From Ilyonectria destructans (Eukaryota; Ascomycota; Sordariomycetes; Hypocreales; Nectriaceae), in the NCBI GenBank assembly GCA_020740775.1, contig JAHEWK010000001.1, forward strand, positions 1,798,001 to 1,862,000: a stretch of 64,000 nt of DNA. The letters are read 5' to 3'. A program made the translations under genes and the position numbers. This document shows positions 34,652-45,250 of this stretch, piece by piece (positions within the stretch are counted from its first letter, which is position 1; each line of letters begins with the position of its first letter). Under the pieces are notes generated by a model. It did not search any database. It was given only the letters and a program-made list of their open reading frames with translations, and was not told where the DNA came from.

Positions 34652-36673
34652 CTTGATGGAGGTGTTTTGCGTGCAGCAGACTGTGACCTCTGTTGGATGG
34701 TGCTTGGGTGGTGGAGGAAGAGGCGGACGAGCCAGTCACGGAAAGCACTTTGCCGCATTAGCCTCAAGACCCACTAGAGCGGTCCATGCATCCATCTCCT
34801 GCATTCGCGCTCACGGGATTGATGGATACTTCATGCGTTTAAACATATTAATTTATTTAACACGTACAGCTTCAAACAAACAAACAAACCATAACATCAG
34901 AACACCAGAAGACAGTACGAAATAACAAACCAAATCATTGGGAGATCATTTCTCTGGTACACTTCGAGGCACCTCGGATTGGGCACGAGCTACCCTGTAG
35001 CTTCCATGACCCAGACATAGTTAGTCATGCAACTCAACGCCCATCAAACATTGATCCTGTCAACTTGCACATTCTCACCCAAGGCCGTTCCCACTCTTAC
35101 CAATCTTGCACCCCACGCCAGGTGTGTAGGTCGACACTTCTCAAATTTTCGGCGGTTTAGCTGGTGACATCATGGGAACTTTTGGGTTTCCCAGTTCAGA
35201 TCGCAATCGGAGAAGAAAAAAACTGGACATCCCACATCCAAATCCACTCATCCGCTGACGCCCAATCCCTGAGAGAGGGAACCCAAGTCTGGGTCTAAGA
35301 CAACCAAGTCCGGAGCCCACGGACAGGGGATTTTCGGATGAGGGTGATGTGCACCAGGAACGCGGTAAATGCATCGGCAAGTGGATAAATGCGCATTGGT
35401 CCGTTATCAATATCGGCCAACCAGCACCAATACCGGCGGCATAACGTGCTGGGTCATCTTGCAGTGTCACTACCTCACTCTTTCCCTATTGCTTGAATAT
35501 TCTTTGAGTATAAGACGAGGGAGAACTCCAACTCCCTTGGTACAGAGGTGTACTATTTTTACGATTCGCCCTGGAGATATTTTCCTCGTATATATCCGAC
35601 AAATATCGTTGGATCGGCATCCAGGAGCTCTCTGCTATCTCCAGCTCTGCTTGAATTGTCGATCATGTCTACTTTGGTCACCAGGGAGCCATGGAATCAC
35701 GCGCGTTGCTTCAACAGGGTGTGCGCCGGCATGGATCATCGCGTTATATCCCATTCCCAATGCAAGTAAAAAGAGGTTCACAAACGTGGTCCCGATACCA
35801 CGCCGAGGGCCGGCGCTTCTCTGGCGAAGCTGGGCCGTTCTCATTCCAAAGCCGGTTGTGGAGTCTGATGTCCCGTAATTGGGTTGGTGGGGCCACGTTC
35901 CGCCGTCTCCCCGGGACGACAAAACCCAGGAACCTGGTGCTTGTTGTGGCTGACCCCATTATCTGGGAGAAATGGAGCCCTCAGAAGTGTTGCTTTTCCT
36001 TCCAGCCTGCACGCTAACAGTGCCGAATGAACCAATGCTACACTCCGCTATGCCTCTTAAATTCTATGCAACATGGTGCGGCCTCTCGTTCCTGGAGTTC
36101 GATTTTGGAACTTGAAAGTCTTGCCTTCAGCATCAAAATCGACGTTTTCCCATTTGAAAGTGGTATATTTGAAGCTAGGGAGGTGCGTCAACGGGACGGG
36201 ATGAGGCTTGAGGTTAACAAACAGGCGAAATCGACTCGCTAGTCTCGGAAGCTCGAGTCGCAGATCGTGGACTTCATCCAAGACATGTCCTGATTGCCAT
36301 TACTTTCCTTTGCGCCACGTCATGAATGCAGAATATTATGAGTTTGGAGACACGCGGAAGCCTTATGCTTCAGAAATTATCGTAGGAATCGTGATCGTCG
36401 TCAGTGGGTAAGTGAGAGGACGATCTTGAAGCTCTGTGAAGGGTTCCCACTTCCCATTCCCTCTAATGGCCATGGAAGACGTCACAAGCCTAGGACAAAA
36501 AGTCTCCTTATCAAAGACTGGCATGTGTTGTGCTGAAATGGCCCGCACTATCTCGCTCGCCGATCGATTCCATCCTCCATAAGGCCTCGCAATATCGGCC
36601 CACAGGAACTAGGTGAAGAGTATATATCGTCAGGCATATTCCCCTTCCAGTGCCTTTATTCATTATCAGCTAC
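34652..36673. other. 2-kb region without a recognisable gene
   Basis: Separates the housekeeping block from the NRPS-like gene. Contains an AT-rich patch (about 34,840-34,930) with a short CAAA repeat. Open frames are short; the minus-strand one at about 36,057-36,281 is the most protein-like but has no supported continuation. Confidence 0.35.
36621..36627 (+). promoter_or_regulatory. TATA-box candidate for the NRPS-like gene
   Basis: TATATAT followed by a C/T-rich start region at about 36,640-36,650. It lies 47 bp before ATG 36,674 and 125 bp before ATG 36,752, which makes the second ATG the more comfortable start. Confidence 0.4.
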
Positions 36674-39600
36674 ATGTTCACCAGCTACTCTTCAATTACG
36701 CACAGCGATCAACCCGTGCCAAGCGAACAAAATACAATATCACCAGTCAAGATGAATCAAGAGCCACCTATCCAGGGCATATCAGCCCTCTTGCTCCAGC
36801 TTTACGACCTGTCGCCGTCACAAATACCGGGAAGTCAACAATTCCAATTGCTTCATAAGCCTGACTTGGATAAATCCCATATTTTGGCTTCCCTTCCAGA
36901 AACCTCGAAACCCTCCCACCGGCCACTACACCTGCTGTACCTTCTACTGACAGAGATTCCTGGTCGATGGCCAACCTTCGACCTCATCAAGTGCCATACC
37001 CGGCTCTTCAAACTGCTTCCAGAAGATTCCAAAGCACGTCGCAATGTTGAGTGGGCTTGGCTCATCGATGCTACGACGAAGCTAGTTAAGCAGTCATGTG
37101 GCTCGTTTTCTCAATTTATTGGCTGTGATGAGAGGCCTGCCCTGCGAGCCACGACTACGGAGGATTACATCACACACCATGGGTTGCATAACTTTGTAAC
37201 CAACTTTAAGTTGCCAGTCAGTCCTAGTCGAACGAAGCCAGTCGTCGGCATCGCACTTCCGAATGGTCCCCTCTTGGCGGCAACTTGTGTAGCAGTCACC
37301 AGCTACTATGTAGCAGCGCCTATTAATCAAGCGGCAGGTCCCGAACAGTTCCAAGCAGACATTATCCAAGCTGGCGCAGATTTTATTCTCACTACGGACG
37401 ATGACTATAAAAGGCTGCAGCTTGGAGAGGCGTGGGTTTCAGAGCGAAACATCCAAGTCTTCATTGTGGACTGGACAGGCGGCGACAACATCAGCGTCCG
37501 GACCCTAGCGGGAGGAACCCTCGAAGGCTCCAATGTCACGACAGCGCCCAATCAGGGCGATGATATTGGGATGATTCTATTCACGAGTGGCACGTCCGGT
37601 ACAAAAAAGGTGGTCCCATTGACCACACACTCAATTATAGCTGGCATTGTGTTTGTCAAGGAATCCTGGGGCCTGACGTCAAGTGATATCTGTCTCAATA
37701 TGATGCCTCTGTATCATGTGTAAGTTGAATGAACTTGATGCCCCGGTTTCAAAATTCTAACTGCATGCAGAGGCGGCCTCGTGAGAAACATATTTGCACC
37801 GATTTTCTCGGGCGGCTCAACCGTTTGTTGCTCTGCCTTTGACCCAAGCCTTTTCTGGGATGCTGTCCAAGACATTCAACCAACGTGGTACTATGCCTCG
37901 CCATCGATGCACTCGGTCATCTTGAGTGAGGCTACTAGACGTCCCGAAGAGTTGAAAAATAGCCGTATCAGGTTAGCATGCAATGCTGCTGGCGGTCTCC
38001 TGCCGTCCCTCGCATGCCAACTACGAGATACATTTGACTGCGTTGTTCTCCCCAGCTATGGCATGACCGAGTAAGAGATGTGACATAGCTCTTTTTCTAA
38101 TCAGCTAACTTTTGAACCAGGTGTATGCCGATTTCTACCCCACCTCTGGATTACCAACTCGATCGAGAGGGGACATCCGGCATCAGCACGGGACCAGAGC
38201 TTGCTATCCTAGACGGCTCAGACGCAATGGTATCACCTGGGAAAGTCGGAAGAATATGCGTACGCAGTGAACCCGTATTCCCAGGATATCTTAAGCCGGA
38301 TGGCACCTTTGACAGATCCCCATTCAATGAGGATGGCTGGTTCGACACTGGTGACCTCGGATATATGGACGACGACGGATATCTCTATATAACTGGGCGC
38401 AGTAAGGAGGTTATCAACCGTGGAGGAGAACTTATCTCTCCTTTCGAAGTTGAGAATGCCATCATCTCAGCGTCCATGTCGCCTGATTCCCCAATCAGCG
38501 GGCGGATCAGCCAAGCTCTAGCCTTTTCAGCCTGCCACGACGTCTTGCAGGAAGTTGTAGCAGTGGCTTTAGTATCACCAGTCAACAAGCCGCGCGTGGA
38601 CCTCAAGACCCTTCACAGTGCTTTGCGTTCGTCTTTGCAGCAAGCGAAGTGGCCTGTCTTGATAACCTATATGGACGATCTCCCCAAGAAGAACAATAAG
38701 GTTCTGCGCATCAAACTCGGGCAACGGCTCGGGATTCCAGATTTGACAGACGAGACACCTTATCTGGGCCGGCATTGGGAGGCATTATGCCCCCCTCCTG
38801 ATACACCCCTCTCTGTCTCAATCGGGTGTTCCCTATGCCCAGTCGACTACAACTACCTGGCTTCGAAAATACAGAACTCGGTCCCAGTTAGCATTCAAGC
38901 TTATTGTCGACAGGACCCCAGAGATGGCACAGTCGAAGCCTTTCTAGCACCAGGAAGCGTTATTGAGAAGGCTATGGAGCTCACTGATATTGGAAACCTG
39001 CGGTTACAGCTGGGACGGTCAATTGACAACTTCATGGTGCCCGGCCAGATTCACCTCATGCTTGACCCGTTTCCGCGAGATATATCGGGAAATATTAACG
39101 AGAATCGGCTCCAGGAGGAACTTGACAAACTCTTATCTGCATCTCTCGAGAAGTTGGGGGTCTTCACTCAGGGATTGGTGACGAAGGCTTTTGCAGACAC
39201 ACTGTCGCGTCCCCCCAACGACATCCCAGACGATGTGGACTTCTTCAGTCTTGGTGGTGACTCGCTACGCGCCGGGCGGCTCATGTCTGTTTTGCGTGCT
39301 CAATTCAACGTCCACCTACCGATCGGCTTAGTCTTCAACGATGGCACTGTGGCAGCAGTGGCATCTCACATTGAGAAGATGATCCAGACACAGCCTCTTG
39401 ATGACGCTGAATCCAATGTCGTTGGATGCACCAATACACACAGCTCAACCAATCCCTGCCTCATGTTAGTGCAGTTGATTCCACTGGCGATCGTCTACCC
39501 ACTGAGACGGGCATTTCAATGGACTATTTTTATGGTGGTGCTCGCATACAGCCAACTCCTGCCGACAAACGATTCTATTCCCGGCAGGTTGCTCAACCTG

Positions 39601-41940
39601 ATAGTCTCCATCACGATGTCCCGAATTGTCGTCCGTTGTCTTGCCCCCCTTGTTGGAATCCTTTGCAAGTGGCTCATCATCGGCCGGTATCGTCGCGGTC
39701 TATACCCCATGTGGGGTCTCTATCACACGCGGTGGTGGATGGTCCAGAAGATCACGAGTATTTGTGGCAAAGGCATGTTCAATTCGAACGATGCAACGCA
39801 GCGCTTGTACTGCCGCTTGATGGGAGCCAAGATTGGCAAGAATGTGAAAATCGGTGCGGCAGCACTCGGGGAATGGGATCTCCTGGACATCGGCGATGAT
39901 GTTGTCCTCGACCGATGTACTTGCCGACCATTTGCAGCAGAGGGTAACACGACGATGTATCTGGATAAAATTGCGATTGGGGAGAACTGCTCTATTGGAG
40001 CGGCTTCCATTATTGCACCGGGAACGACCATGGCGCCTAGCACTTGCATCGGCCTCAACTCATCTAGCTGGGAGATGGACGATGGGGATGAGGCGTACCG
40101 AAATCTCTCGCCGAGCAAGATTGCAAAGCCCCATTGGCTTCTGGTGTGTCTGTTCACCTTGCCACTGCGCATTATTGCCGGATTTCTATCGCTTGTCCCC
40201 TGGATGTGTGGTCTCCTCGGCATGGTGATAGGCAGGCCGTCCGTCAACCACTCTCCGATCCGTGACATTGTCAACTGGTTCACAGAAGCAGAGCGAGTAG
40301 GTTACCACTACCTTGCGCTCGTCTTAAAATGTCTTATCAGCCCGTTTGTCTTGTTTGGCTTCACACTACTGGTCAAGGCCATACTCGACGCTACTTTTGG
40401 AGAACTTGGCCCCGGGCCAGCGCATGGCCGAGGTGCTATTGCCACCTGGAGGGCGAGCCTCATCAAGACACTCTGCCCGGTTCCACGACTTCATGATGTC
40501 ACCGGTATGTTTGGACAGCACTATGAGGCCACTTCAGTTGCCCTTCGGATGTTAGGCGCCAGGGTCGGCAAACGTGTGTATTGGCCAGGGACTGGACCCA
40601 GCATTGGCGACTACCACTTGCTAGACGTCGGAAATGATGTCGTATTTGGCTCGCGCGCCCACCTCATCACCTCGGACGGCACGGGTTCTGAGACTATCGC
40701 CATCGGAGACCGCGCTATGATTGCCGACCGCGCCTGTCTTCTCCCTGGTGTTGAGATCGGAGACCGCGTTACTATGGGATCCGGGGCATTGACACAGAGG
40801 GGCAAGCAGTACCCAGCTGGTGGGACTTACGTCGGCTCAAAAGGTGGAGATTCCGTGTGTTTGTCGACTGGTCGCCAACTACAAGAAAAGATGACCTCCA
40901 GGTCGACGCGGATGCAACATATGAGCAGCGACGACACCCTAACAGCGCACGGCAGCTCCGAAAAGAAACCCGCTGTTCGTACACACTTTCACCATATGAC
41001 CAGCGAAGAAACGTTGGCAGATGAACGTAACATCTCAGGACAACAACGTCCTCTTACGGCTGATTCCTTCGTGGTGTCGGACAGCGAGACGGATGATAGT
41101 TCTGACGCCGACACTTCCTCTGGCGACCTTTCTCCGTTCGGCAGGGCATTCTACCTGAAACTGGCCCCGTACCGTGTCTTGGGCCCATTTGCTATCTTCT
41201 GCTACTCGTCCTTCCTAACCCTCTTCGCGTCCTTTTATTGGAATGTCGCTAGCATCTCATCAATTCAATTTGTCGATTGGGTTGTCAAGAAGTTTCTCCC
41301 ACCTGGAATCAGTGTCTGGTATGACATGTTAGCACTCTTTTCCCTCTCATTTATTGCCATTGCTATCCTTACAACGGTTCAAGCTGTGTTGGCACTGTCG
41401 ATGGTGGTTGGGGCAAAGTGGGTGTTGCTGGGTCGCCGAAGACCAGGCAATTACGATTGGGATAAGTCGCCATATTGCCAGCGTTGGCAGTTATTCCTAG
41501 CAATCGAAAAGGTCCGTCGGCAATGCTACCAGGGTAACGGCGTCCTCGGCCTGCTTACTGGGACGAGTTGGATCGTTCTTTACTTCCGTGCAATGGGCGC
41601 CAAGATTGGGAAAGACTGTGCGCTTTTTGCAAATGGCATGCCAAGTCTAATGTTTACTGAGCCAGACCTAATAACCTTGGGAGACCGAGTTGTGGTCGAT
41701 GACGCCAGTGTTGTCGCACATATCAACACAAGGGGACAGTTTGATCTAAATAGATTGGAAATTGGGGATAGATGTGTGCTTCGGACAGGTAGCAGGCTGC
41801 TCAGCGGAGCAACGATGAAGAGCGACAGTTGCCTACTTGAGCATACCCTAATTATGGGAGGTGATGTTGTAGAGGAGAAGTTTACAATGCAGGGCTGGCC
41901 TGCAGAGAGATTTATAAATAAGAGAGCTATAGATATATAA
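36674..41940 (+). CDS. NRPS-like adenylation-carrier protein with Pls-like membrane/hexapeptide C-terminus
   Basis: Exons 36674-37719, 37771-38070 and 38121-41940 give 1,721 residues (1,695 if ATG 36,752 is used). The adenylation domain resembles acyl-CoA synthetases: FTSGTSG (303-309), YGMTE (445-449), GWFDTGDLGY (521-530), TGRSKEVINRGGELISPFEVE in two parts (540-560), and the catalytic Lys in NNKVLR (642). One carrier domain has FFSLGGDSL with the phosphopantetheine Ser830. Then follow membrane segments (first near 895-925) and three left-handed beta-helix modules, each opening with (M/L)GA(K/R)(I/V)GK: about 1016-1095, 1259-1350 and 1607-1710. Further hydrophobic segments lie between them, and a Ser/Asp-rich linker at about 1375-1450. 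There is no condensation or reductase domain. The layout resembles epsilon-poly-lysine synthetase and the NRPS terminal domain family (TIGR02353). The substrate is unknown. Confidence 0.85.
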
Positions 41941-42258
41941 GTAGAATAAAGTAAGGTATATTAAGAGAATTAATTAATTAAAATTTATACTATTTTACAT
42001 TATTATTAAAATTACTATTCTAATTACTATTTTAAATTCTATATAGTTATATTCTTATATATTATAAGAAATAGCAGCTAAAAGCTAAAATTAAAAAAGA
42101 AATAAAACTTAAAATAAATAAAGTAATATAATTAGACTTTAACTTAATAAGTCTATTTCTAAAAGCTTATCTCTTTACTTTATATAAATCTCTAGCTTTA
42201 AATAGATATACTTAAAGCTTAAGCTTATAAATTAATTCTAAAGAATTTTAATAGTAAT

Positions 42259-42418
42259 TATAAGGGATAGAGTGGTGTGCCTGACCCGCAGCAATAGACC
42301 TCTAGCCCGTAGGGCCAAAAGATCAATCAGTATCCGCATAACCTGCGGAGACTGCACCACACATCCAGATATAAGGGGCCTATAGGGCTCGCCCGACCCT
42401 ATAGCGTATATCCTTACA
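42259..42418. repeat. TRIM left LTR, un-mutated
   Basis: 160 bp, GC-balanced, with CpA and CpG intact. It differs from the right LTR at about 32 positions, every one C or G here against T or A there. Confidence 0.8.
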
Positions 42419-42727
42419 ATTATCCCCTCTCTAGCAATAGCACGTCCCGAGCTATACAGCGATCCTCTGCCGACCGCATAGGCCTAAGGCACAGAGGTGC
42501 TACTGCTGCGAGCCCTGCTTCCAGCAGCTATAGCCCAGTACCAACGGCTCTGCTAGGGGCCTGGCCTCCAGCGCCCAGGGATATATACCAGATGTCAAGC
42601 CCCAAGGCCTAGGCTGCTAGCAGCCCTGCTCTGTAAGCCTAATATAAGCCTAATGCAGTTATAAGGTCGCCGGATTGAATGGCCGACCTTCTATACAGCC
42701 AGAAGACTTAGGTTGTGCAGATATAAT
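42419..42727. other. TRIM internal region
   Basis: 309 bp of GC-balanced DNA full of stop codons in the plus frames. AAGGTCG/CGACCTT arms at about 42,663-42,690 can form a hairpin. I do not recognise a captured gene. Confidence 0.6.
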
Positions 42728-42887
42728 TATAAGGGATAGAGTGGTATATCTGATCTATAGCAATAGACCTCTAGCCTATAGGGCTAAAAGATTAATTAGT
42801 ATCTATATAACCTGCAGAGACTGCACTATATATTTAGATATAAGGAGCCTATAGGGCTTATTTAACTCTATAGTGTATATTCTTATA
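42728..42887. repeat. TRIM right LTR, RIP-mutated
   Basis: 160 bp collinear with the left LTR without indels; all roughly 32 differences are C-to-T or G-to-A. It ends TCTTATA where the left LTR ends CCTTACA. Confidence 0.8.
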
Positions 42888-42910
42888 GTAATTTATTAGT
42901 ATTCTTATAA

Positions 42911-43026
42911 TTACTCTCTCTTTAATAAGCTTAATTTTTTAGGCTTTATATATAGACTGTATATATATATAGTTTTATAATTATAAAGTTTAATATTTTA
43001 AGATTAATATTACTATTTTCTTTATA
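42911..43026. repeat. repeat following the MITE, copy A
   Basis: Starts TTACTCTCTCTTTAATAAGC and contains an ACTGTATATATATA stretch. Homologous to the sequence after MITE copies 2 and 4; here it is cut short by copy 2. Confidence 0.6.
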
Positions 43027-43241
43027 TTATAAGAAATAGCAGCTAAAGGTTAAAATTAGAAAGAAAATAGAATTTAAAATAGATAAAATAGTATAATTAA
43101 ACTTTAATTTAATAAGTTTATCTCTAAAGGCTTATCTTTTTACTTTATATTAATTTTTAGCTTTAAGTAGGCCTACTTAAAGCTTAAATTTATAGATTAA
43201 TTTTAAAGAGTTTTAATAGTAATCTACTAGTATTTTTATAA
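43027..43241 (+). repeat. MITE-like repeat copy 2
   Basis: 215 bp with the same termini as copy 1. It contains a perfect 22-bp palindrome at 43,161-43,182 centred on AGGCCT, and an outer hairpin-forming stretch before it. Confidence 0.7.
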
Positions 43242-43475
43242 TTACTCTCTCTTTAATAAATTTAATTTTTTAGGCTTTATATATAAACTGTATATATATA
43301 TAATTTTATAACTATAAAGTTTAATATTTTAAGATTAATATTATTATTCCCTCTATATATATAGTTATTTATTAATTTACTAAATATTTAGTTAATTTTC
43401 TATTAGCTATAAATATTTAGCTAGCTTATATATATTTACTATATTTTTTATATCTATTTTTTTTATAATTTCTAT
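43242..43475. repeat. repeat following the MITE, copy B
   Basis: Longer version of the sequence at 42,911, shared with 44,375-44,600. Three copies adjoin MITE copies while two MITE copies lack it, so MITE and flank are separable units; the flank may be part of an LTR. Confidence 0.55.
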
Positions 43476-43480
43476 TTATT

Positions 43481-43850
43481 AAGAGGTTAAAGTACTCTAA
43501 TATATATATATCTAAAGAGAGAACTAAAAGCTTAATAGTAAAAAAAACACTAATAATAGTATTAATAATATAAATTATATACTCAGTCTATTTAAAGGTT
43601 AATAGTTACTTAAATAGACTAAAGTTTTATAATTTCTACTTATAGTTATTCTATAATTAATCTTTTTATAATTTCTTTTTTCTTTTTAATATTTTAATTA
43701 TTAAGAGGTTAAAGTACCCTAATATATATATACTTAAAGGGGGGACTAAAAGCTTAATAGTAAAAAAAAAATACTAATAATAGTATTAATAATATAGACT
43801 ATATATTCAGTCTATTTAAAGGTTAATAATTTACTTAAATAGATTAAGAT
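43481..43850. repeat. direct tandem duplication, unit about 222 bp
   Basis: Block beginning AAGAGGTTAAAGTA and containing AACTAAAAGCTTAATAG and CAGTCTATTTAAAGGTTAAT occurs at 43,481 and again at 43,703. The second unit is truncated by MITE copy 3. Confidence 0.65.
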
Positions 43851-43852
43851 TT

Positions 43853-44066
43853 CTATAAGAAATAGTAGCTAAAGGCTAAAACTAAAAAAGAAATAGAACT
43901 TAAAATAGATAAAGTAGTATAATTAGACTTTAACTTAATAAATCTATCTCTAAAGGCTTATCTTTTTACTATATATTAATCTCTAGCTTTAAGTAGGCCT
44001 ACTTAAAGCTTAAGCTTATAGGCTAATTCCTAAGGGTTCTAATAGTAATCTGCTAGTATTCTTACA
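43853..44066 (+). repeat. MITE-like repeat copy 3
   Basis: Same termini (TATAAGAAATAGTAGC...CTGCTAGTATTCTTACA) and the perfect 22-bp palindrome at 43,987-44,008. Not followed by the common flank. Confidence 0.65.
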
Positions 44067-44159
44067 GTTTTTAATCTAACTGGTTATTTTTTTTAATATC
44101 TTAATAAGCTGTAGGAATAGCTATATCTTAAAAAAGCTAGATCTACTAAAAAAGCTAAA

Positions 44160-44374
44160 TTGTAAGAAATAGCAGCTAAAGGCTAAAACTAAAAAAGAAA
44201 TAGAACTTAAGGTAGGTAAAGTAGTATAATTAGACTTTAACTTAATAAGTCTATCTCTAGAGGCTTATTTCTTTACTATATTTTAATTTCTAGCCCTAAG
44301 TAAGCCTACTTAAAGCTTAGGCTTATAGGCTAATTTCTAAGGGTTTTAATAGTAATCTGCTAGTATTCTTATAA
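44160..44374 (+). repeat. MITE-like repeat copy 4
   Basis: 215 bp, TTGTAAGAAATAGCAGCT to CTGCTAGTATTCTTATAA. Less mutated than copy 2; the palindrome is degenerate. Confidence 0.7.
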
Positions 44375-44600
44375 TTACTCCCCCTTTAGTAGGTTTAATC
44401 CCTTAGGCCTTATATATAGACTGTATATATATATAATTTTATAATTATAGAGTTTAATATTCTGAGATTAATATAGCTATTCCTTCTATATATATAGTTA
44501 TTTATTAGTCTGTTAGGTATTTAGCTAATTTTTACTAGCTGTAAATATTTAGCTAGCTTATATATATTAGTTATATCTTTTATACCTACTTTATTTTTAT
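44375..44600. repeat. repeat following the MITE, copy C
   Basis: Starts TTACTCCCCCTTTAGTAGG, the least mutated version of the flank seen at 42,911 and 43,242. Confidence 0.55.
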
Positions 44601-45025
44601 TTTTCTTTTTTTTTATAATTTCTATTTATAGTGATTTTATAATTAACCTTTTTTATAGTTTTCTTTTCTTTAGTATTTTAATTATAGTATTAAATCTTTC
44701 TTTTTTTTAATATTTTTTTACTATATCAGCCTTATTTACTTTTTATTTTATACTTTAGGAGTTTTCTAAAGTATTCTTTAACTATTTTATTAGTTAGTAT
44801 AAAAATAAGATTCTATATTTTATCTGCCTTTAGGCTAAGTATTAATACTTTAATTTAGTATATAGCTATCTTTTTTTTTTTTATAGTATACCTACTATAA
44901 GTATAATAAGATTAAGTATAATATAGTAAGTATATTTACTTTCTTTTTAATAGATATCTAGCTAACTTTCTATAAATATCTAAAAAGCTAATATCTACTA
45001 TAGTATAGTATTAAAACTTCTTTAT
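44601..45025. other. AT-rich DNA before the Ty3/gypsy element
   Basis: Low-complexity T-rich DNA. It should have been contiguous with 52,338 onward before the gypsy insertion. Last 5 bp are the TTTAT target duplication. No gene seen. Confidence 0.4.
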
Positions 45026-45250
45026 TATAATAGAGGGGATATATAGAGGTCTAATAGTAAATAAGAAATTATAGTCAGCTGATATACTGCCTAACTGAAA
45101 GGTAAAATTTAAACAATTAAATAGTATTACCCCTCTAATTAAGAAGAAAAATAAGCTTTAATTTTATTATTATCAGAAATATACCTTTTTACTATCTAAC
45201 TATTATTATTAAATCCCTTATAAATTATAATACCCCCTACCAGTATTATA
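45026..45250 (+). repeat. element 1 left LTR
   Basis: 225 bp, collinear with 52,108-52,332. Includes GTCAGCTGATATACTGCCT and ends CCCCCTACCAGTATTATA. Differences from the right LTR that I saw are transitions. Confidence 0.88.

Larger units (their letters stand above)
42259..42887. mobile_element. TRIM-like miniature LTR retroelement, 629 bp
   Basis: Two direct terminal repeats of exactly 160 bp (42,259-42,418 and 42,728-42,887) enclose 309 bp of non-coding DNA. The first repeat begins TATAAGG and ends CCTTACA, so the original ends were probably TGTAAGG...CCTTACA, a TG..CA LTR with inverted tips. The 5 bp before (42,254-42,258) and after (42,888-42,892) are both GTAAT. There is no reverse transcriptase, so it would be non-autonomous. 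I found no certain primer-binding site. It is inserted in MITE copy 1. Confidence 0.8.
42062..42910 (+). repeat. MITE-like repeat copy 1 (interrupted by a TRIM-like element)
   Basis: Starts TTATAAGAAATAGCAGCT and ends TTAGTATTCTTATAA, an imperfect inverted terminal repeat. Without the inserted 42,259-42,887 element and its duplicated GTAAT, it would be about 215 bp like the other copies. Confidence 0.7.

Noticed and set aside
36057..36281. 74-codon minus-strand frame between the U1A/U2B'' and NRPS-like genes
   Set aside because: Looks protein-like over part of its length, but no in-phase exon could be joined on either side; could be a gene relic, not supportable as a gene.
42062..44600. CRISPR-like or satellite array because of regularly spaced repeats
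   Set aside because: Spacing is irregular, units have inverted ends, and the organism is eukaryotic; explained by MITE copies, their flanks and one tandem duplication.
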